64,000 nucleotides of DNA from the NCBI RefSeq assembly GCF_030719295.1, contig NZ_CP120997.1, positions 2,790,001 to 2,854,000 of the forward strand. The letters are read 5' to 3'. The position numbers and the translations under genes were made by a program. Every line of letters starts with the position of its first letter. Positions within the stretch are counted from its first letter, which is position 1. The notes below the pieces were generated by a model. The model was given only the letters and a program-made list of their open reading frames with translations, made no database searches and was not told where the DNA came from. This DNA comes from Streptomyces sp. Mut1 (GTDB lineage Bacteria > Actinomycetota > Actinomycetes > Streptomycetales > Streptomycetaceae). Below, one piece after another: positions 34,057 to 43,241 of this stretch.

Positions 34057-34680
34057 TCACACGGCGGGGTCCGCCCGGTGTGTGAGGGCGGCCACGGCGG
34101 AGGCGGCGAGGTCGTCCAGATACCCCGCCGGCAGCTCGCCCCGGACCACCGCGAGCCGCCAGTAGAGCGGGCCGACGATCAGGTCGAGGGCGCGGTCGGG
34201 GTCGCTGTCCGGCGGCAGCTCGCCGCGTGCGACGGCGTCCCGGACGACCACGGCTGCGACGCCCTGCTGGGGGTCGAGCAGGGCGGCCTTGATGGCATCG
34301 GAGATCTCCGGGTTCCGGGCCGCCTCGACCAGCAGGTCCGGGATGACCTGGGAGGCCAGCGGGTGGCGCAGGGCGTACGCGGCCAGTTCGAGCACGGCGC
34401 GCACGTCCCCGTACAGCGAGCCGGTGGCCGGGGCGGGCATGCCCTGTGCGGCGACGGCGGAGACCAGGTCCAGGACCAGGTGCAGCTTGGACTTCCAGCG
34501 CCGGTAGACCGCGGTCTTGCCGACGCCCGCCCGCCGCGCGATGCCCTCGATGGACATCCGCGCGAAGCCGACCGCCGCCAGCTCCGCGAACACCGCGCTG
34601 CGGATGGCGTCGGTCACGTCCTCGCGCAGGACGGCGGCTCCCGCCGGGGCTCGGCGGCGGCTTCCGGGGTCGGTGGTCAT
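34057..34680 (-). CDS. TetR-family transcriptional regulator
   Basis: The 207-residue protein has an N-terminal TetR helix-turn-helix (about 25-70: AELAAVGFARMSIEGIARRAGVGKTAVYRRWKSK) and an all-helical ligand-binding domain with the common ...RGELPPDSDPDRALDLIVGPLYWRLAV stretch of TetR_C families. The ligand is unknown. It is divergent from the TagGH-like exporter operon across 279 bp, so it may control that operon and itself. The ATG sits 6 nt after a TATGAT -10 and has no ribosome site, so a leaderless transcript is likely. Confidence 0.9.
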   Translation of the reverse strand: MTTDPGSRRRAPAGAAVLREDVTDAIRSAVFAELAAVGFARMSIEGIARRAGVGKTAVYRRWKSKLHLVLDLVSAVAAQGMPAPATGSLYGDVRAVLELAAYALRHPLASQVIPDLLVEAARNPEISDAIKAALLDPQQGVAAVVVRDAVARGELPPDSDPDRALDLIVGPLYWRLAVVRGELPAGYLDDLAASAVAALTHRADPAV

Positions 34681-34686
34681 GGCCGA

Positions 34687-34721
34687 ATCATAGTCCGCGA
34701 CGACGAAACGGTTGCGTTCCG
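34687..34721 (-). promoter_or_regulatory. tetR promoter with overlapping palindromic operator
   Basis: TATGAT (34692-34687) is a near-consensus -10. An 18-bp palindrome, CGAAACG-GTTG-CGTTCCG (34704-34721, one mismatch), is centred on the position of the -35 hexamer. Occupation would block the promoter, which fits autorepression by the TetR protein. Confidence 0.45.
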
Positions 34722-34872
34722 GCGTCGGACCGTCCTACCCTCGGCGTAGCGACGATACGGTCCCGTCCCGTCGCCGAGCGGTCCTTTCCTGGCCACGCGG
34801 CCTGGCTCGCGGGCCCTGCGGTGCCGGTTCCCTCTTCGCCGTCCCGCCCTACCCGCTTCCCTGCCTTGACCT

Positions 34873-34925
34873 GCCCGCACCCCCGCACCCCGCACCCCCG
34901 CACCCCCGCACCCCGCATCCCCGCT
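34873..34925. repeat. C-rich microsatellite (CCCCGCA units)
   Basis: Six or seven 7- to 8-bp units of CCCCGCA with one- or two-base C-length changes lie 35 bp upstream of the exporter permease start, probably within its leader. Slippage here could alter expression. Confidence 0.7.
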
Positions 34926-34959
34926 TCTCCGCTTCCTCCGCCTCCCGTCGAAAGCGATC

Positions 34960-35928
34960 GTGGTGAGCCAGACAACAGCCCAGGCCCCGGCGGACGCCCC
35001 GCCGCCCGCCTCCCCGCCCCTGCACGAACCGCCGGTGTACGAACCGCCCGTGTACGGATCGGGCGAGCTGGCGGCCCTCGCCGCACGGCACGGGCTGACC
35101 GTGAGCGGAGCGCGGCCGTCCCTGCCGGCGTACGTACGGCAGCTGTGGGGGCGGCGGCACTTCATCACGGCCTTCGCCACCGCCAAGCTCACCGCCCAGT
35201 ACAGCCAGGCGAAGCTCGGCCAGATCTGGCAGATCATGACCCCGCTGCTCAACGCGACGGTCTACTACTTCATCTTCGGCATCCTGATGAAGACCAAGCA
35301 CGGCGTGCCGGACTACGTCCCGTTCCTGGTCACGGGCGTCTTCATCTGGACCTTCACCAGCTCCTCGATCACCGCGGGCACCCGTGCCATCAGCGGCAAC
35401 CTCGGGCTGGTCCGGGCGCTGCACTTCCCGCGCGCCTCGCTGCCCATCGCGCTCGCCCTGCAACAGCTCCAGCAACTGCTCTTCTCGCTGGGCGCGCTGA
35501 CCCTGATCCTGCTGGCCTTCGGCCAGTACCCGCGCCCGTCCTGGCTGCTCGCGGTGCCCGCCCTGGCCCTCCAGGCCGTCTTCAACACGGGCGTCTCGAT
35601 GGTCGTGGCCCGCCTGGCCGCGCGCACGCCGGACATCGCCCAGCTCACCCCGTTCATCCTGCGCACCTGGATGTACGCGTCGGGCGTGATGTGGAGCATG
35701 GACACGATGCTGCGGGGCAACAGCGTCCCGCACGTGGTGAAGCTCGCCCTGGAACTCAACCCGGCGGCCGTCTTCATCGACCTCATGCGGTTCGCGCTCA
35801 TCGACAGCTTCGGCGCGGGCCAACTGCCCCCGCACGTATGGGCCGTCGCGGCGGGCTGGGCACTGATCTGCGGAGTGGGCGGCTTCATCTACTTCTGGAA
35901 GGCCGAGGAGAGTTACGGACGTGGCTGA
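34960..35928 (+). CDS. Polysaccharide/teichoic-acid ABC exporter permease (TagG-like)
   Basis: The 322-residue ABC-2 permease has a 45-residue Pro-rich N-terminus, an amphipathic entry helix (LWGRRHFITAFATAKLTAQYSQAKLGQIWQIMTPLL), then six helices; the QIWQIMTPLLNATVYYFIFGILM segment is typical of TagG/Wzm. It would carry a lipid-linked polymer outward. Two adjacent GTG codons (34960, 34963) can start it; the ribosome site is weak. The ATPase gene overlaps its end. Its substrate may be the product of one of the two TagF-like enzymes. Confidence 0.9.
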   Translation: MVSQTTAQAPADAPPPASPPLHEPPVYEPPVYGSGELAALAARHGLTVSGARPSLPAYVRQLWGRRHFITAFATAKLTAQYSQAKLGQIWQIMTPLLNATVYYFIFGILMKTKHGVPDYVPFLVTGVFIWTFTSSSITAGTRAISGNLGLVRALHFPRASLPIALALQQLQQLLFSLGALTLILLAFGQYPRPSWLLAVPALALQAVFNTGVSMVVARLAARTPDIAQLTPFILRTWMYASGVMWSMDTMLRGNSVPHVVKLALELNPAAVFIDLMRFALIDSFGAGQLPPHVWAVAAGWALICGVGGFIYFWKAEESYGRG

Positions 35929-36712
35929 GCACACGGATTCCGCGGTGCCGACGGTCGTCGTCGACGACGTCCACATCACGTACAAGGTCAACGGCGCCCG
36001 CGCCGGCAGGGGCAGCGCCACCTCCGCCCTGAGCCGCATCGCCTCGCGCCGCAAGAGCCCGGGGGTGCGCGAGGTGCATGCCGTGAAGGGCGTCAGCTTC
36101 GCCGCGTACAAGGGCGAGGCGATCGGGCTGATCGGCTCCAACGGCTCGGGGAAGTCCACCCTGCTGAAGGCCATCGCCGGACTGCTGCCCGCCACGAAGG
36201 GCCGCGTCCACACGCACGGACAGCCCTCGCTGCTCGGGGTGAACGCGGCACTGATGAACGACCTGACCGGTGAACGCAACGTCGTGCTCGGCGGCCTCGC
36301 GATGGGCATGACCCGCGCGGAGATCCGCGAGCGCTACGAGGAGATCGTCGACTTCTCCGGTATCAACGAGAAGGGCGACTTCATCACGCTGCCGATGCGC
36401 ACGTACTCCTCCGGCATGGGCGCCCGCCTGCGCTTCTCGATCGCCGCCGCGAAGAACCACGACGTCCTGCTGATCGACGAGGCCCTGTCGACGGGCGACG
36501 CGAAGTTCCAGCGCCGCAGCAAGGACCGGATCATCGAACTCCGCCGTCTGGCCGGCACGGTGTTCCTGGTCAGCCACAACAACAAGTCGATCACCGAAAC
36601 CTGCGACCGGGCCCTCTGGCTGGAGGCCGGCACGCTACGCATGGACGGCCCGGCGAAGGAAGTGGTGGCAGCCTACGAAAAGTCCACCCGCCCCGACCGA
36701 CGAACCAAGTGA
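35921..36712 (+). CDS. Polysaccharide/teichoic-acid ABC exporter ATPase (TagH-like)
   Basis: The 263-residue ATPase has Walker A GSNGSGKST (72-80), the signature YSSGMGARLRFSIA typical of TagH/Wzt, Walker B VLLIDEALSTGD and VSHNNKSI. It energises the adjoining permease. A spacer at 25-52 (RAGRGSATSALSRIASRRK) before the ATPase core is a usual variable region; there is no C-terminal carbohydrate-binding domain. GTG start at 35921 overlaps the permease end by 8 bp. A tandem-hairpin repeat follows. Confidence 0.93.
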   Translation: MAEHTDSAVPTVVVDDVHITYKVNGARAGRGSATSALSRIASRRKSPGVREVHAVKGVSFAAYKGEAIGLIGSNGSGKSTLLKAIAGLLPATKGRVHTHGQPSLLGVNAALMNDLTGERNVVLGGLAMGMTRAEIRERYEEIVDFSGINEKGDFITLPMRTYSSGMGARLRFSIAAAKNHDVLLIDEALSTGDAKFQRRSKDRIIELRRLAGTVFLVSHNNKSITETCDRALWLEAGTLRMDGPAKEVVAAYEKSTRPDRRTK

Positions 36713-36754
36713 GCCCACCCGGCCCACCCACCTGAGACCAACCCAACCCGCCCG

Positions 36755-37020
36755 ACACGTGAGGACGTCCTTCAAGCCGGTCCAGCGCTTGAGGACGTCC
36801 TTCAAGCCGGTCCAGCGCTTGAGGACGTCCTTCGAGCCGTCCGGCGCTTGAGGACAAGGCCCCGGCCAGAAACCGCGACAACGCTTCCAAGCCCGCCCGA
36901 CCACCCCCAGCCCGTCCGGCGCTTGAGGACATCTTTCAAGCCCGTCCGGCGCTTGAGGACACTTTTCAAGCCCGTCCGGCGCTTGAGGACGTCCTTCAGC
37001 CCGTCCGGCGCTTGAGGACA
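36755..37020. repeat. Tandem array of seven ~30-bp hairpin units
   Basis: The core CGCTTGAGGAC occurs at 36785, 36815, 36845, 36919, 36949, 36979 and about 37008, spaced 30 bp within two blocks (spaced 30, 30, then a 74-bp step, then 30, 30, 29), with a decayed copy near 37052. Each unit can fold: CTTCAAGC pairs with GCTTGAGG around CCGTCCGGC. The array fills the 413-bp gap between the convergent ABC ATPase and glutamate dehydrogenase genes, so it may end both transcripts. Single copies of this core are, as I recall, scattered in other streptomycete intergenic regions. Confidence 0.9.
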
Positions 37021-37125
37021 AAGCCCGAGCCGCAATCACCGCGCCCCCACCCAAGCCCGTCCGGCAAGGACAAGGCGGCTGCCGGGACGCCCCGGCAGCC
37101 GCCTCACCTCACCGCCACACCACGC

Positions 37126-40100
37126 CTACACGTGCGTACGCAGCAACGTCCGCATCGTCCGCATGGCCACCGACAGGTTCGCCAGGTCGAACGCGTCCGA
37201 CCCCTGGATCTCCTCCAGCGTGGACCGCGACCGCGCCAGGATCGCCGCGTTCTTCTCCTCCCACGCCTCGAACCGCTCCTGCGGCGAGGACGCCCCGTCG
37301 CCCACGCTCAGCACATCGCCCGTGAGCGCCGCGTGCGCCGCGTACAGGTCCTCACGGATGGACGCACGGGCCATGGACTGCCAGCGGTCGGCCCGCGGCA
37401 GCTCGATGATCCGGTCCATCAGCTGGGTGATCCCCAGCCGGTCCGCGAGGTCGTAGTACACCTCGGCGACGGCCAGCGGATCCTTGCCCGTACGGTCGGC
37501 GATCGCCACGATGTCGAGCGCCGGGAAGGCGGACGAGAAGCCGGCGACGCGCTGCGCCAGCTCGTCCGGGACGCCCGCCTCGGTGAGCTCGTCGAGGATG
37601 CCCTGGTACCACTCCTGGTCGGCACCCTTCAGCATCTTGGGCAGCCCGGCCCACACCTGCTCGACGCCGTCGCGGAAGAAGTCGACCGTCTCGGAGATGG
37701 CGAGCGGCTGCGGCCGGTTGCCGAGCAGCCAGCGCGAACCCCGCTCGACGAGCCGGCGCGAGTGCAGCCGGATACGGGTCTGCACAGCGGCGGCGACCTT
37801 GTTGTCGAGGGCCTCGACGGCGTCCCACACCTGGCTGAGCCCGAAGATCTCGCGGGCCGCGAACTGCGCCCGCACGATCTCCTCGATCGAGGCACCGGTC
37901 TCTTCCCGCAGCCGGTGCAGGAAGGTCGAACCACCGCTGTTGACCGTGTCGTTGACGAGGACCGTGGTGATGATCTCGCGCCGCAGCGCGTGGGCGTCGA
38001 CCGCCTCGGCGTAACGCTCGCGCAGCTGCTGCGGGAAGTAGGCGTGCAGCAGCTTCTGCAGGTGCGGGTCGTCCGGCAGGCTGGTCCCGATCAGCTCCTG
38101 CGCCGCCGTGATCTTCGTGTACGCGAGCAGCACGGCCAGCTCGGGCTGGCTGAGCCCCTTGCCGGCGGCCAGCAGTTCACGGATCTGCCGGTCGGTGGGC
38201 AGGAACTCAAGGGCCCGGTCGAGATACCCGTCGCGGCCCAGCCGGCGCATGAACCGCTGGTGGGCGTGGAGCAGCGAGGGTGCCTGGGTGACGGCGTTGG
38301 CCAGGGCGGTGTTCTGCGCGTAGTTGTTGCGCAGCACCAGGTGGCCGATCTCGTCGGTCATCTCGGCGAGCAGCTTGTTGCGCTGCTTGACGGTCATGTC
38401 GCCGTCCCGGACGAGGCCGTTGAGCAGGATCTTGATGTTCACCTCGTGGTCGGAGGTGTCCACACCGGCGCTGTTGTCGATCGCGTCGGTGTTGATCCGG
38501 CCGCCGCCCCGGGAGAACTCGATCCGGCCGAGCTGGGTGGCACCGAGGTTGCCGCCCTCGCCGACGACCTTGGCGCGCAGGTCGGCGCCGTTGACGCGGA
38601 TCGCGTCGTTGGCCTTGTCGCCGACGTCCGCGTTCGATTCGGCGGAGGACTTGATGTACGTGCCGATGCCGCCGTTCCACGCCAGGTCGACGGGGGCCTT
38701 GAGGATGGTCTGCATCAGCTCGGCGGGCGTCATCTTGATGACCCCCGGCTCGATGCCGAGCGCCTCGCGCATGTGGGCGTTGACCGGGATGGACTTGGCG
38801 CTGCGCGGGTGGACGCCGCCGCCCGCGGAGATCAGTTCCTTGTCGTAGTCGGCCCAGGAGCTGCGCGGCAGGTCGAAGAGGCGGCGCCGCTCGGCGTAGG
38901 AGGTCGCGGCGTCCGGGGTCGGGTCGATGAAGATGTGCCGGTGGTCGAAGGCGGCGACGAGCCGGATGTGCTCGGAGAGCAGCATCCCGTTGCCGAAGAC
39001 GTCGCCCGACATGTCGCCGACGCCGACGACGGTGAAGTCCTCGGTCTGGGTGTCGTGCCCGAGTTCCCGGAAGTGCCGCTTGACGGACTCCCAGGCGCCG
39101 CGGGCGGTGATGCCCATGCCCTTGTGGTCGTAACCCGCGGACCCGCCGGAGGCGAACGCGTCACCGAGCCAGAAGCCGTAGTCGACGGCGACCTCGTTGG
39201 CGATGTCGGAGAACTTCGCGGTGCCCTTGTCGGCGGCGACCACGAGGTAGGTGTCGTCCTCGTCGTGCCGGACGACGTCCTTGGGCGGCACGACCTCGCC
39301 GGCCACCAGGTTGTCCGTGATGTCGAGCAGCGCGGAGATGAAGGTGCGGTAGGCGGCGACGCCCTCGGCCATCCAGGCGTCCCGGTCCACGGAGGGGTCG
39401 GGAAGCTGCTTGGCGACGAAGCCGCCCTTGGCGCCGACCGGCACGATGACGGTGTTCTTCACCATCTGCGCCTTGACCAGGCCGAGGATCTCGGTACGGA
39501 AGTCCTCGCGCCGGTCCGACCAGCGCAGTCCGCCGCGGGCGACCTTGCCGAAGCGCAGGTGGACGCCCTCCACGCGCGGCGAGTAGACCCAGATCTCGAA
39601 CGCCGGGCGGGGCGCGGGCAGGTCCGGGATGGACTGCGGGTCGAACTTCATCGACACGTACGCGTGCGGCCCGCCGTCGTCCCCGCGCTGGAAGAAGTTG
39701 GTGCGCAGGGTCGCCTTGATGACGGTGAGGAAGGACCGCAGGATGCGGTCCTCGTCCAGCGAGGCGACCTGGTCGAGGGCGCCGTCGAGCTCTTCGAGGA
39801 GCCCGTCGATCAGCTCGGTGCCCGCGCTCTGGCGCCCCGGGGACATCCGGGCCTCGAAGAGCGAGACCAGCAGCCGGGTGGTGTGGACGTTGTTCTGGAG
39901 GGTGGACTCCATGTAGTCCTGGCTGAACGTGGAACCGGCCTGGCGCAGGTACTTCGCGTAGGCACGCAGCACCACGGCCTGCCGCCAGTCGAGACCGGCG
40001 CCCAGCACCAGCGCGTTGAAGCCGTCGTTCTCCGCCTCGCCGGTCCAGACGGCGGCGAAGGCCTCCTGGAACCGCTCGCGGGCGCCGTCGGCCAGGTAGC

Positions 40101-42159
40101 CGGCGCTGCCCGTGCCCTGCGGCATCCGCAAACCGAAGTCGTAGATCCACGCGTGTGTACGGTCGGCGCAGCGCAGCTCGTACGGGCGCTCGTCCACGAC
40201 CTCGACGCCGAGCCGCTGGAGGGCGGGCAGGACGGCGGACAGCGAGACCTGCTCGCCGGTGCGGTAGATCTTGAAGCGGCGCTCGCCGGGGGCGGCGCCG
40301 ACCGGCTCGTACAGGCTGAGGGAGAAGTTCCGCTCGCTGTCCTTGAGGGCTTCGAGGTGGACCAGGTCGGCGACGGCGGCGCGCGCCGAGTGGTCGGCCT
40401 TGTAGCCCTCGGGGAACGAGTGCCCGTACAGGCGCAGCAGTTCGGCGGCGCGCTCCTCGCCGCACTCGGCGTTCAGCGCCTCCTGGAAGCCGTCGGCCCA
40501 GGAACGGGCGGCCTCCACCAGGCGGGCCTCGATGCGGTCGGCCTCGGCGTCGGTGAGGCTCGGCAGCTCGCTGCCCTGGGCGACCCGGACGACGAAGTGC
40601 AGCCGGGACAGGATCGACTCGGTGTTCCAGGCGGTGAAGTCGACGCTGGTGCCGTTCAGCTCCTCCTTGAGGATGTCGATCAGCCGCAGCCGCACACCGG
40701 TGGTGTAGCGGTCGCGCGGCAGGTAGACGATCGCGGAGTAGTAGCGGCCGTACTCGTCCTGGCGCAGGTAGAGCCGCAGCCGGCGGCGCTCCTGGAGGTA
40801 GAGCACCGAGGTGACGACCGAACGCAGCTGGTCGACGGGCGTCTGGAACAGCTCGTCGCGCGGGTAGGTCTCCAGGATCTGGAGCAGGTCGCGGCCGTCG
40901 TGGCTGTTGGGCGTGAAGCCCGCGCCGTCCAGCACCTCGGCGACCTTGCGGCGGACGACGGGGACCCGGCGCACGGACTCGGTGTAGGCGGCGGACGAGA
41001 ACAGGCCGAGGAAGCGGCGCTCACCGATGACGTTGCCCTCGGCGTCGAACTTCTTCACGCCGACGTAGTCGAGGTAGCCGGGGCGGTGCACGGTCGCCCG
41101 GCTGTTGGCCTTCGTCAGGACGAGCAGCTTGTGCTCGCGGGCCTTGGCGCGGGCGTCGGCGGGCAGCCGGTCGAAGGAGGGGCTGACCGGGTGCGCCTCG
41201 TCCTCGGTGTGGTGCGGGTCCGAGCGCAGGATGCCGAGGCCGGTGCCGGGGACGGCGGCCAGGGCGTCGTCGTCCTTCAGCTCGTACTCGCGGTAGCCGA
41301 GGAAGGTGAAGTGGTCGGCGGCGAGCCAGCGCAGCAGTTCCCTGGCCTCGTTGATCTCGTCGTCGGCGAGGTCGTCGAGCGGCTCGCCGGGCAGGTCGTC
41401 GGCGATGCGCAGCGCCGCGTCCCGCATCTTCTCCCAGTCCTCGACGGTCTCCCGTACGTCGGACAGGACGCGCAGCAGGTCGCTCTGGATCTGCTTGAGG
41501 TCGGCGCGGTCGGTCTCGCGGTCGATCTCGACGTGGATCCAGGACTCGACGACCGCGTCGTGCGGCAGCGCCGCCTTGGCGTCCTTCGCCCCCTTGGCGT
41601 TCTTCCGGCCGAGCTGGGGTCCGGTGGAGATACCGGCGCCCTCGGTGAGGACCTCGACCAGCTTGCCGGTCAGATCACGCCGGACGATGACCTGCGGGTG
41701 GATCACGACGTGGATGCCGCGGCCCTGGCGGGAGAGCTCGTTGGTGACGGAGTCCACGAGGAACGGCATGTCGTCCGTGACGACCTCGATCACGGTGTGG
41801 CTGCACGTCCAGCCGTTCTCCTCGACGGTCGGGGTGTGCACCCGGACGTTCGCCTTGCCCTGGGGCCGGTCCTCGGCGAGCCGGTAGTGGGACGAGGCGG
41901 CGCCGAAGACGTCGACCGGGTCCCGGCCCGCGAGGTCCTCGGGAGCGGTGTGGAGGTAGTAGCGCTGGAGATAGGAGAGCAGGACGTCCTGGCGGGAACC
42001 CTCCTGACCGGCCCCCGTGCCGTCGTCGGCCGAGGCGGCCGCGACGCGCACCCGGGCCGCACCGCCCGGCCCGCCGACACCACCGCCCGGGCTGTTGTCA
42101 GCTACCTTGGCAGCCCGTGCGAGCAGCTCGGCCTTGGCTTCGTCCAGCTTGGTCTGCAT
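37126..42159 (-). CDS. NAD-specific glutamate dehydrogenase, 180-kDa class
   Basis: The 1677-residue protein is a full-length member of the large GDH family first described in S. clavuligerus. It has a long N-terminal regulatory region with ACT-like parts (SHTVIEVVTDDMPFLVDSVTNELSR), a catalytic core with GGLRWSDRREDFRTE, VPVGAKGGFVAKQLP and the dinucleotide-binding region VVGVGDMSGDVFGNGMLLS, and a C-terminal helical domain. It converts glutamate to 2-oxoglutarate and ammonium with NAD, mainly catabolic. ATG at 42159 has GGAGCCAGAGGA upstream. It is monocistronic, between the hairpin array and a 391-bp upstream gap. The long open frame on the opposite strand is a codon-bias shadow. Confidence 0.95.
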   Translation of the reverse strand: MQTKLDEAKAELLARAAKVADNSPGGGVGGPGGAARVRVAAASADDGTGAGQEGSRQDVLLSYLQRYYLHTAPEDLAGRDPVDVFGAASSHYRLAEDRPQGKANVRVHTPTVEENGWTCSHTVIEVVTDDMPFLVDSVTNELSRQGRGIHVVIHPQVIVRRDLTGKLVEVLTEGAGISTGPQLGRKNAKGAKDAKAALPHDAVVESWIHVEIDRETDRADLKQIQSDLLRVLSDVRETVEDWEKMRDAALRIADDLPGEPLDDLADDEINEARELLRWLAADHFTFLGYREYELKDDDALAAVPGTGLGILRSDPHHTEDEAHPVSPSFDRLPADARAKAREHKLLVLTKANSRATVHRPGYLDYVGVKKFDAEGNVIGERRFLGLFSSAAYTESVRRVPVVRRKVAEVLDGAGFTPNSHDGRDLLQILETYPRDELFQTPVDQLRSVVTSVLYLQERRRLRLYLRQDEYGRYYSAIVYLPRDRYTTGVRLRLIDILKEELNGTSVDFTAWNTESILSRLHFVVRVAQGSELPSLTDAEADRIEARLVEAARSWADGFQEALNAECGEERAAELLRLYGHSFPEGYKADHSARAAVADLVHLEALKDSERNFSLSLYEPVGAAPGERRFKIYRTGEQVSLSAVLPALQRLGVEVVDERPYELRCADRTHAWIYDFGLRMPQGTGSAGYLADGARERFQEAFAAVWTGEAENDGFNALVLGAGLDWRQAVVLRAYAKYLRQAGSTFSQDYMESTLQNNVHTTRLLVSLFEARMSPGRQSAGTELIDGLLEELDGALDQVASLDEDRILRSFLTVIKATLRTNFFQRGDDGGPHAYVSMKFDPQSIPDLPAPRPAFEIWVYSPRVEGVHLRFGKVARGGLRWSDRREDFRTEILGLVKAQMVKNTVIVPVGAKGGFVAKQLPDPSVDRDAWMAEGVAAYRTFISALLDITDNLVAGEVVPPKDVVRHDEDDTYLVVAADKGTAKFSDIANEVAVDYGFWLGDAFASGGSAGYDHKGMGITARGAWESVKRHFRELGHDTQTEDFTVVGVGDMSGDVFGNGMLLSEHIRLVAAFDHRHIFIDPTPDAATSYAERRRLFDLPRSSWADYDKELISAGGGVHPRSAKSIPVNAHMREALGIEPGVIKMTPAELMQTILKAPVDLAWNGGIGTYIKSSAESNADVGDKANDAIRVNGADLRAKVVGEGGNLGATQLGRIEFSRGGGRINTDAIDNSAGVDTSDHEVNIKILLNGLVRDGDMTVKQRNKLLAEMTDEIGHLVLRNNYAQNTALANAVTQAPSLLHAHQRFMRRLGRDGYLDRALEFLPTDRQIRELLAAGKGLSQPELAVLLAYTKITAAQELIGTSLPDDPHLQKLLHAYFPQQLRERYAEAVDAHALRREIITTVLVNDTVNSGGSTFLHRLREETGASIEEIVRAQFAAREIFGLSQVWDAVEALDNKVAAAVQTRIRLHSRRLVERGSRWLLGNRPQPLAISETVDFFRDGVEQVWAGLPKMLKGADQEWYQGILDELTEAGVPDELAQRVAGFSSAFPALDIVAIADRTGKDPLAVAEVYYDLADRLGITQLMDRIIELPRADRWQSMARASIREDLYAAHAALTGDVLSVGDGASSPQERFEAWEEKNAAILARSRSTLEEIQGSDAFDLANLSVAMRTMRTLLRTHV

Positions 42160-42550
42160 GTCCTCTGGCTCCTGTCGCGCGCCGTTGCGTGACGTAGGTG
42201 AAAAGGTCGGCGTAACGCCAAGACGCGGGGTTTCCGGTCTGGGTCGACGCTATGCCGCGATGAGAGATCCCCGGGACCTTATTGGCCATTTTCGGCGGTC
42301 GGGCCGGGCAAGAAGGATCAGTCGGGACGACCCGGGCACTGTGGCGCTCCGGGCGGCGGCCGGGGGCTTCGCTGCCCCCGAGGCGTATCGCGCTGATCAC
42401 GGGGTCCAGGCTATCTCGCCCGCGCCCGTCACCGTCACGTTCCGGATGTGTACAAAAGAACGCCACGAAATTTGACACTCTGGACAGACCGGGCCCGCCG
42501 CGCGGGGAACGGCTGCGCACCCGGGAACGGCCCACCCGACCGGGAACGCC
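42160..42550. other. Intergenic region upstream of glutamate dehydrogenase
   Basis: No gene is visible. It contains a 7-bp hairpin with a TTCGCT loop (42361-42380, CGGGGGC/GCCCCCG), a leftward promoter-like pair GTGACG and TAGCCT near 42410-42440 that could serve the dehydrogenase gene, and three close copies of GGGAACG near 42506-42550, just beyond the HAD hydrolase stop. Confidence 0.5.
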
Positions 42551-43234
42551 CTACTCCGCCAGCCGCTCCGCGAGGGCCGTGGCCTCGGCCAGGCTGTCCA
42601 CGACGGGCACACCGGCCTTCTCCAGACCGGCCCGGCTGTGCGAGCCGCCCGTGTAGAGGACCGCCTTGGCCCCGACGTGGGCGGCGGCCACGGCGTCGTC
42701 CACCGCGTCGCCTATGACGACCGTGTGGCGCGGGGATATCCCGCCCAGGGCCGCGAGCTCCGCGAGGTGCCGCTCCATGTACCGCGCCTTGCTGCCGCCG
42801 GACGGTCCGGTGCGCCCGTCGACGCGCACGAAGTGCCGCTCGATGCCGTACCCCCGTACGACGGGGACCAGCTCCTCGTGCTGGTACATGCTCATGATCG
42901 ACTGGCTCCGCCCGGTCAGCTGCCACTGGGCGAGCAGCTCGGCGGCGCCGGCGGTCAGCCCGCAGGCGTCCCGCTGCTCGGTGTAGTGGCGGTGGAAGGC
43001 GCCGTCCATGCGCTCCCACTCGGCGTCGGTGGGAAGGCGGCCCATCAGCCGCTCGTAGAAACGGGGTATCGGGACGCAGTACGTCTCCCGGTACCGCTCC
43101 ACGGTGATCGGGGCCAGGCCGATCTCGCCGAACGCGGCGTTGGTCGCGCCGACGACGGCGGTGTTGTCGTCGAGCAGCGTGCCGTTCCAGTCCCAGACCA
43201 GATGCGTGCGGCGATTTCCCGGCGTAGTACCCAT
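42551..43234 (-). CDS. HAD-superfamily hydrolase, probably DNA-damage inducible
   Basis: The 227-residue protein has HAD motif I as DWNGTLLDD (Asp15), a cap domain, motif II in SIMSMY, a lysine in GGSKARYMERHL and motif IV in VIGDAVDDAVAA. The usual DxD of motif I is DxN, seen in some actinobacterial relatives, which may change the reaction. Phosphoglycolate-type phosphatase is the closest common label, but the substrate is open. ATG at 43234 is chosen because a perfect TTGTCAGTG-N8-TATTTT promoter ends 7 nt upstream, so the mRNA is leaderless; a longer reading from the TTG at 43264 would begin inside the promoter. Confidence 0.88.
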   Translation of the reverse strand: MGTTPGNRRTHLVWDWNGTLLDDNTAVVGATNAAFGEIGLAPITVERYRETYCVPIPRFYERLMGRLPTDAEWERMDGAFHRHYTEQRDACGLTAGAAELLAQWQLTGRSQSIMSMYQHEELVPVVRGYGIERHFVRVDGRTGPSGGSKARYMERHLAELAALGGISPRHTVVIGDAVDDAVAAAHVGAKAVLYTGGSHSRAGLEKAGVPVVDSLAEATALAERLAE

Positions 43235-43241
43235 GCCCAGA

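Noticed and set aside
37012..42192. A 1726-codon open frame on the + strand opposite glutamate dehydrogenase
   Set aside because: It is a codon-bias shadow of a clearly conserved enzyme on the other strand; its protein is low-complexity (Gly, Val, Arg, Asp, Leu) with no motif or ribosome site.
42472..42477. A consensus TTGACA on the + strand
   Set aside because: No acceptable -10 lies 16-19 bp downstream, and it would be read antisense into the HAD hydrolase gene.
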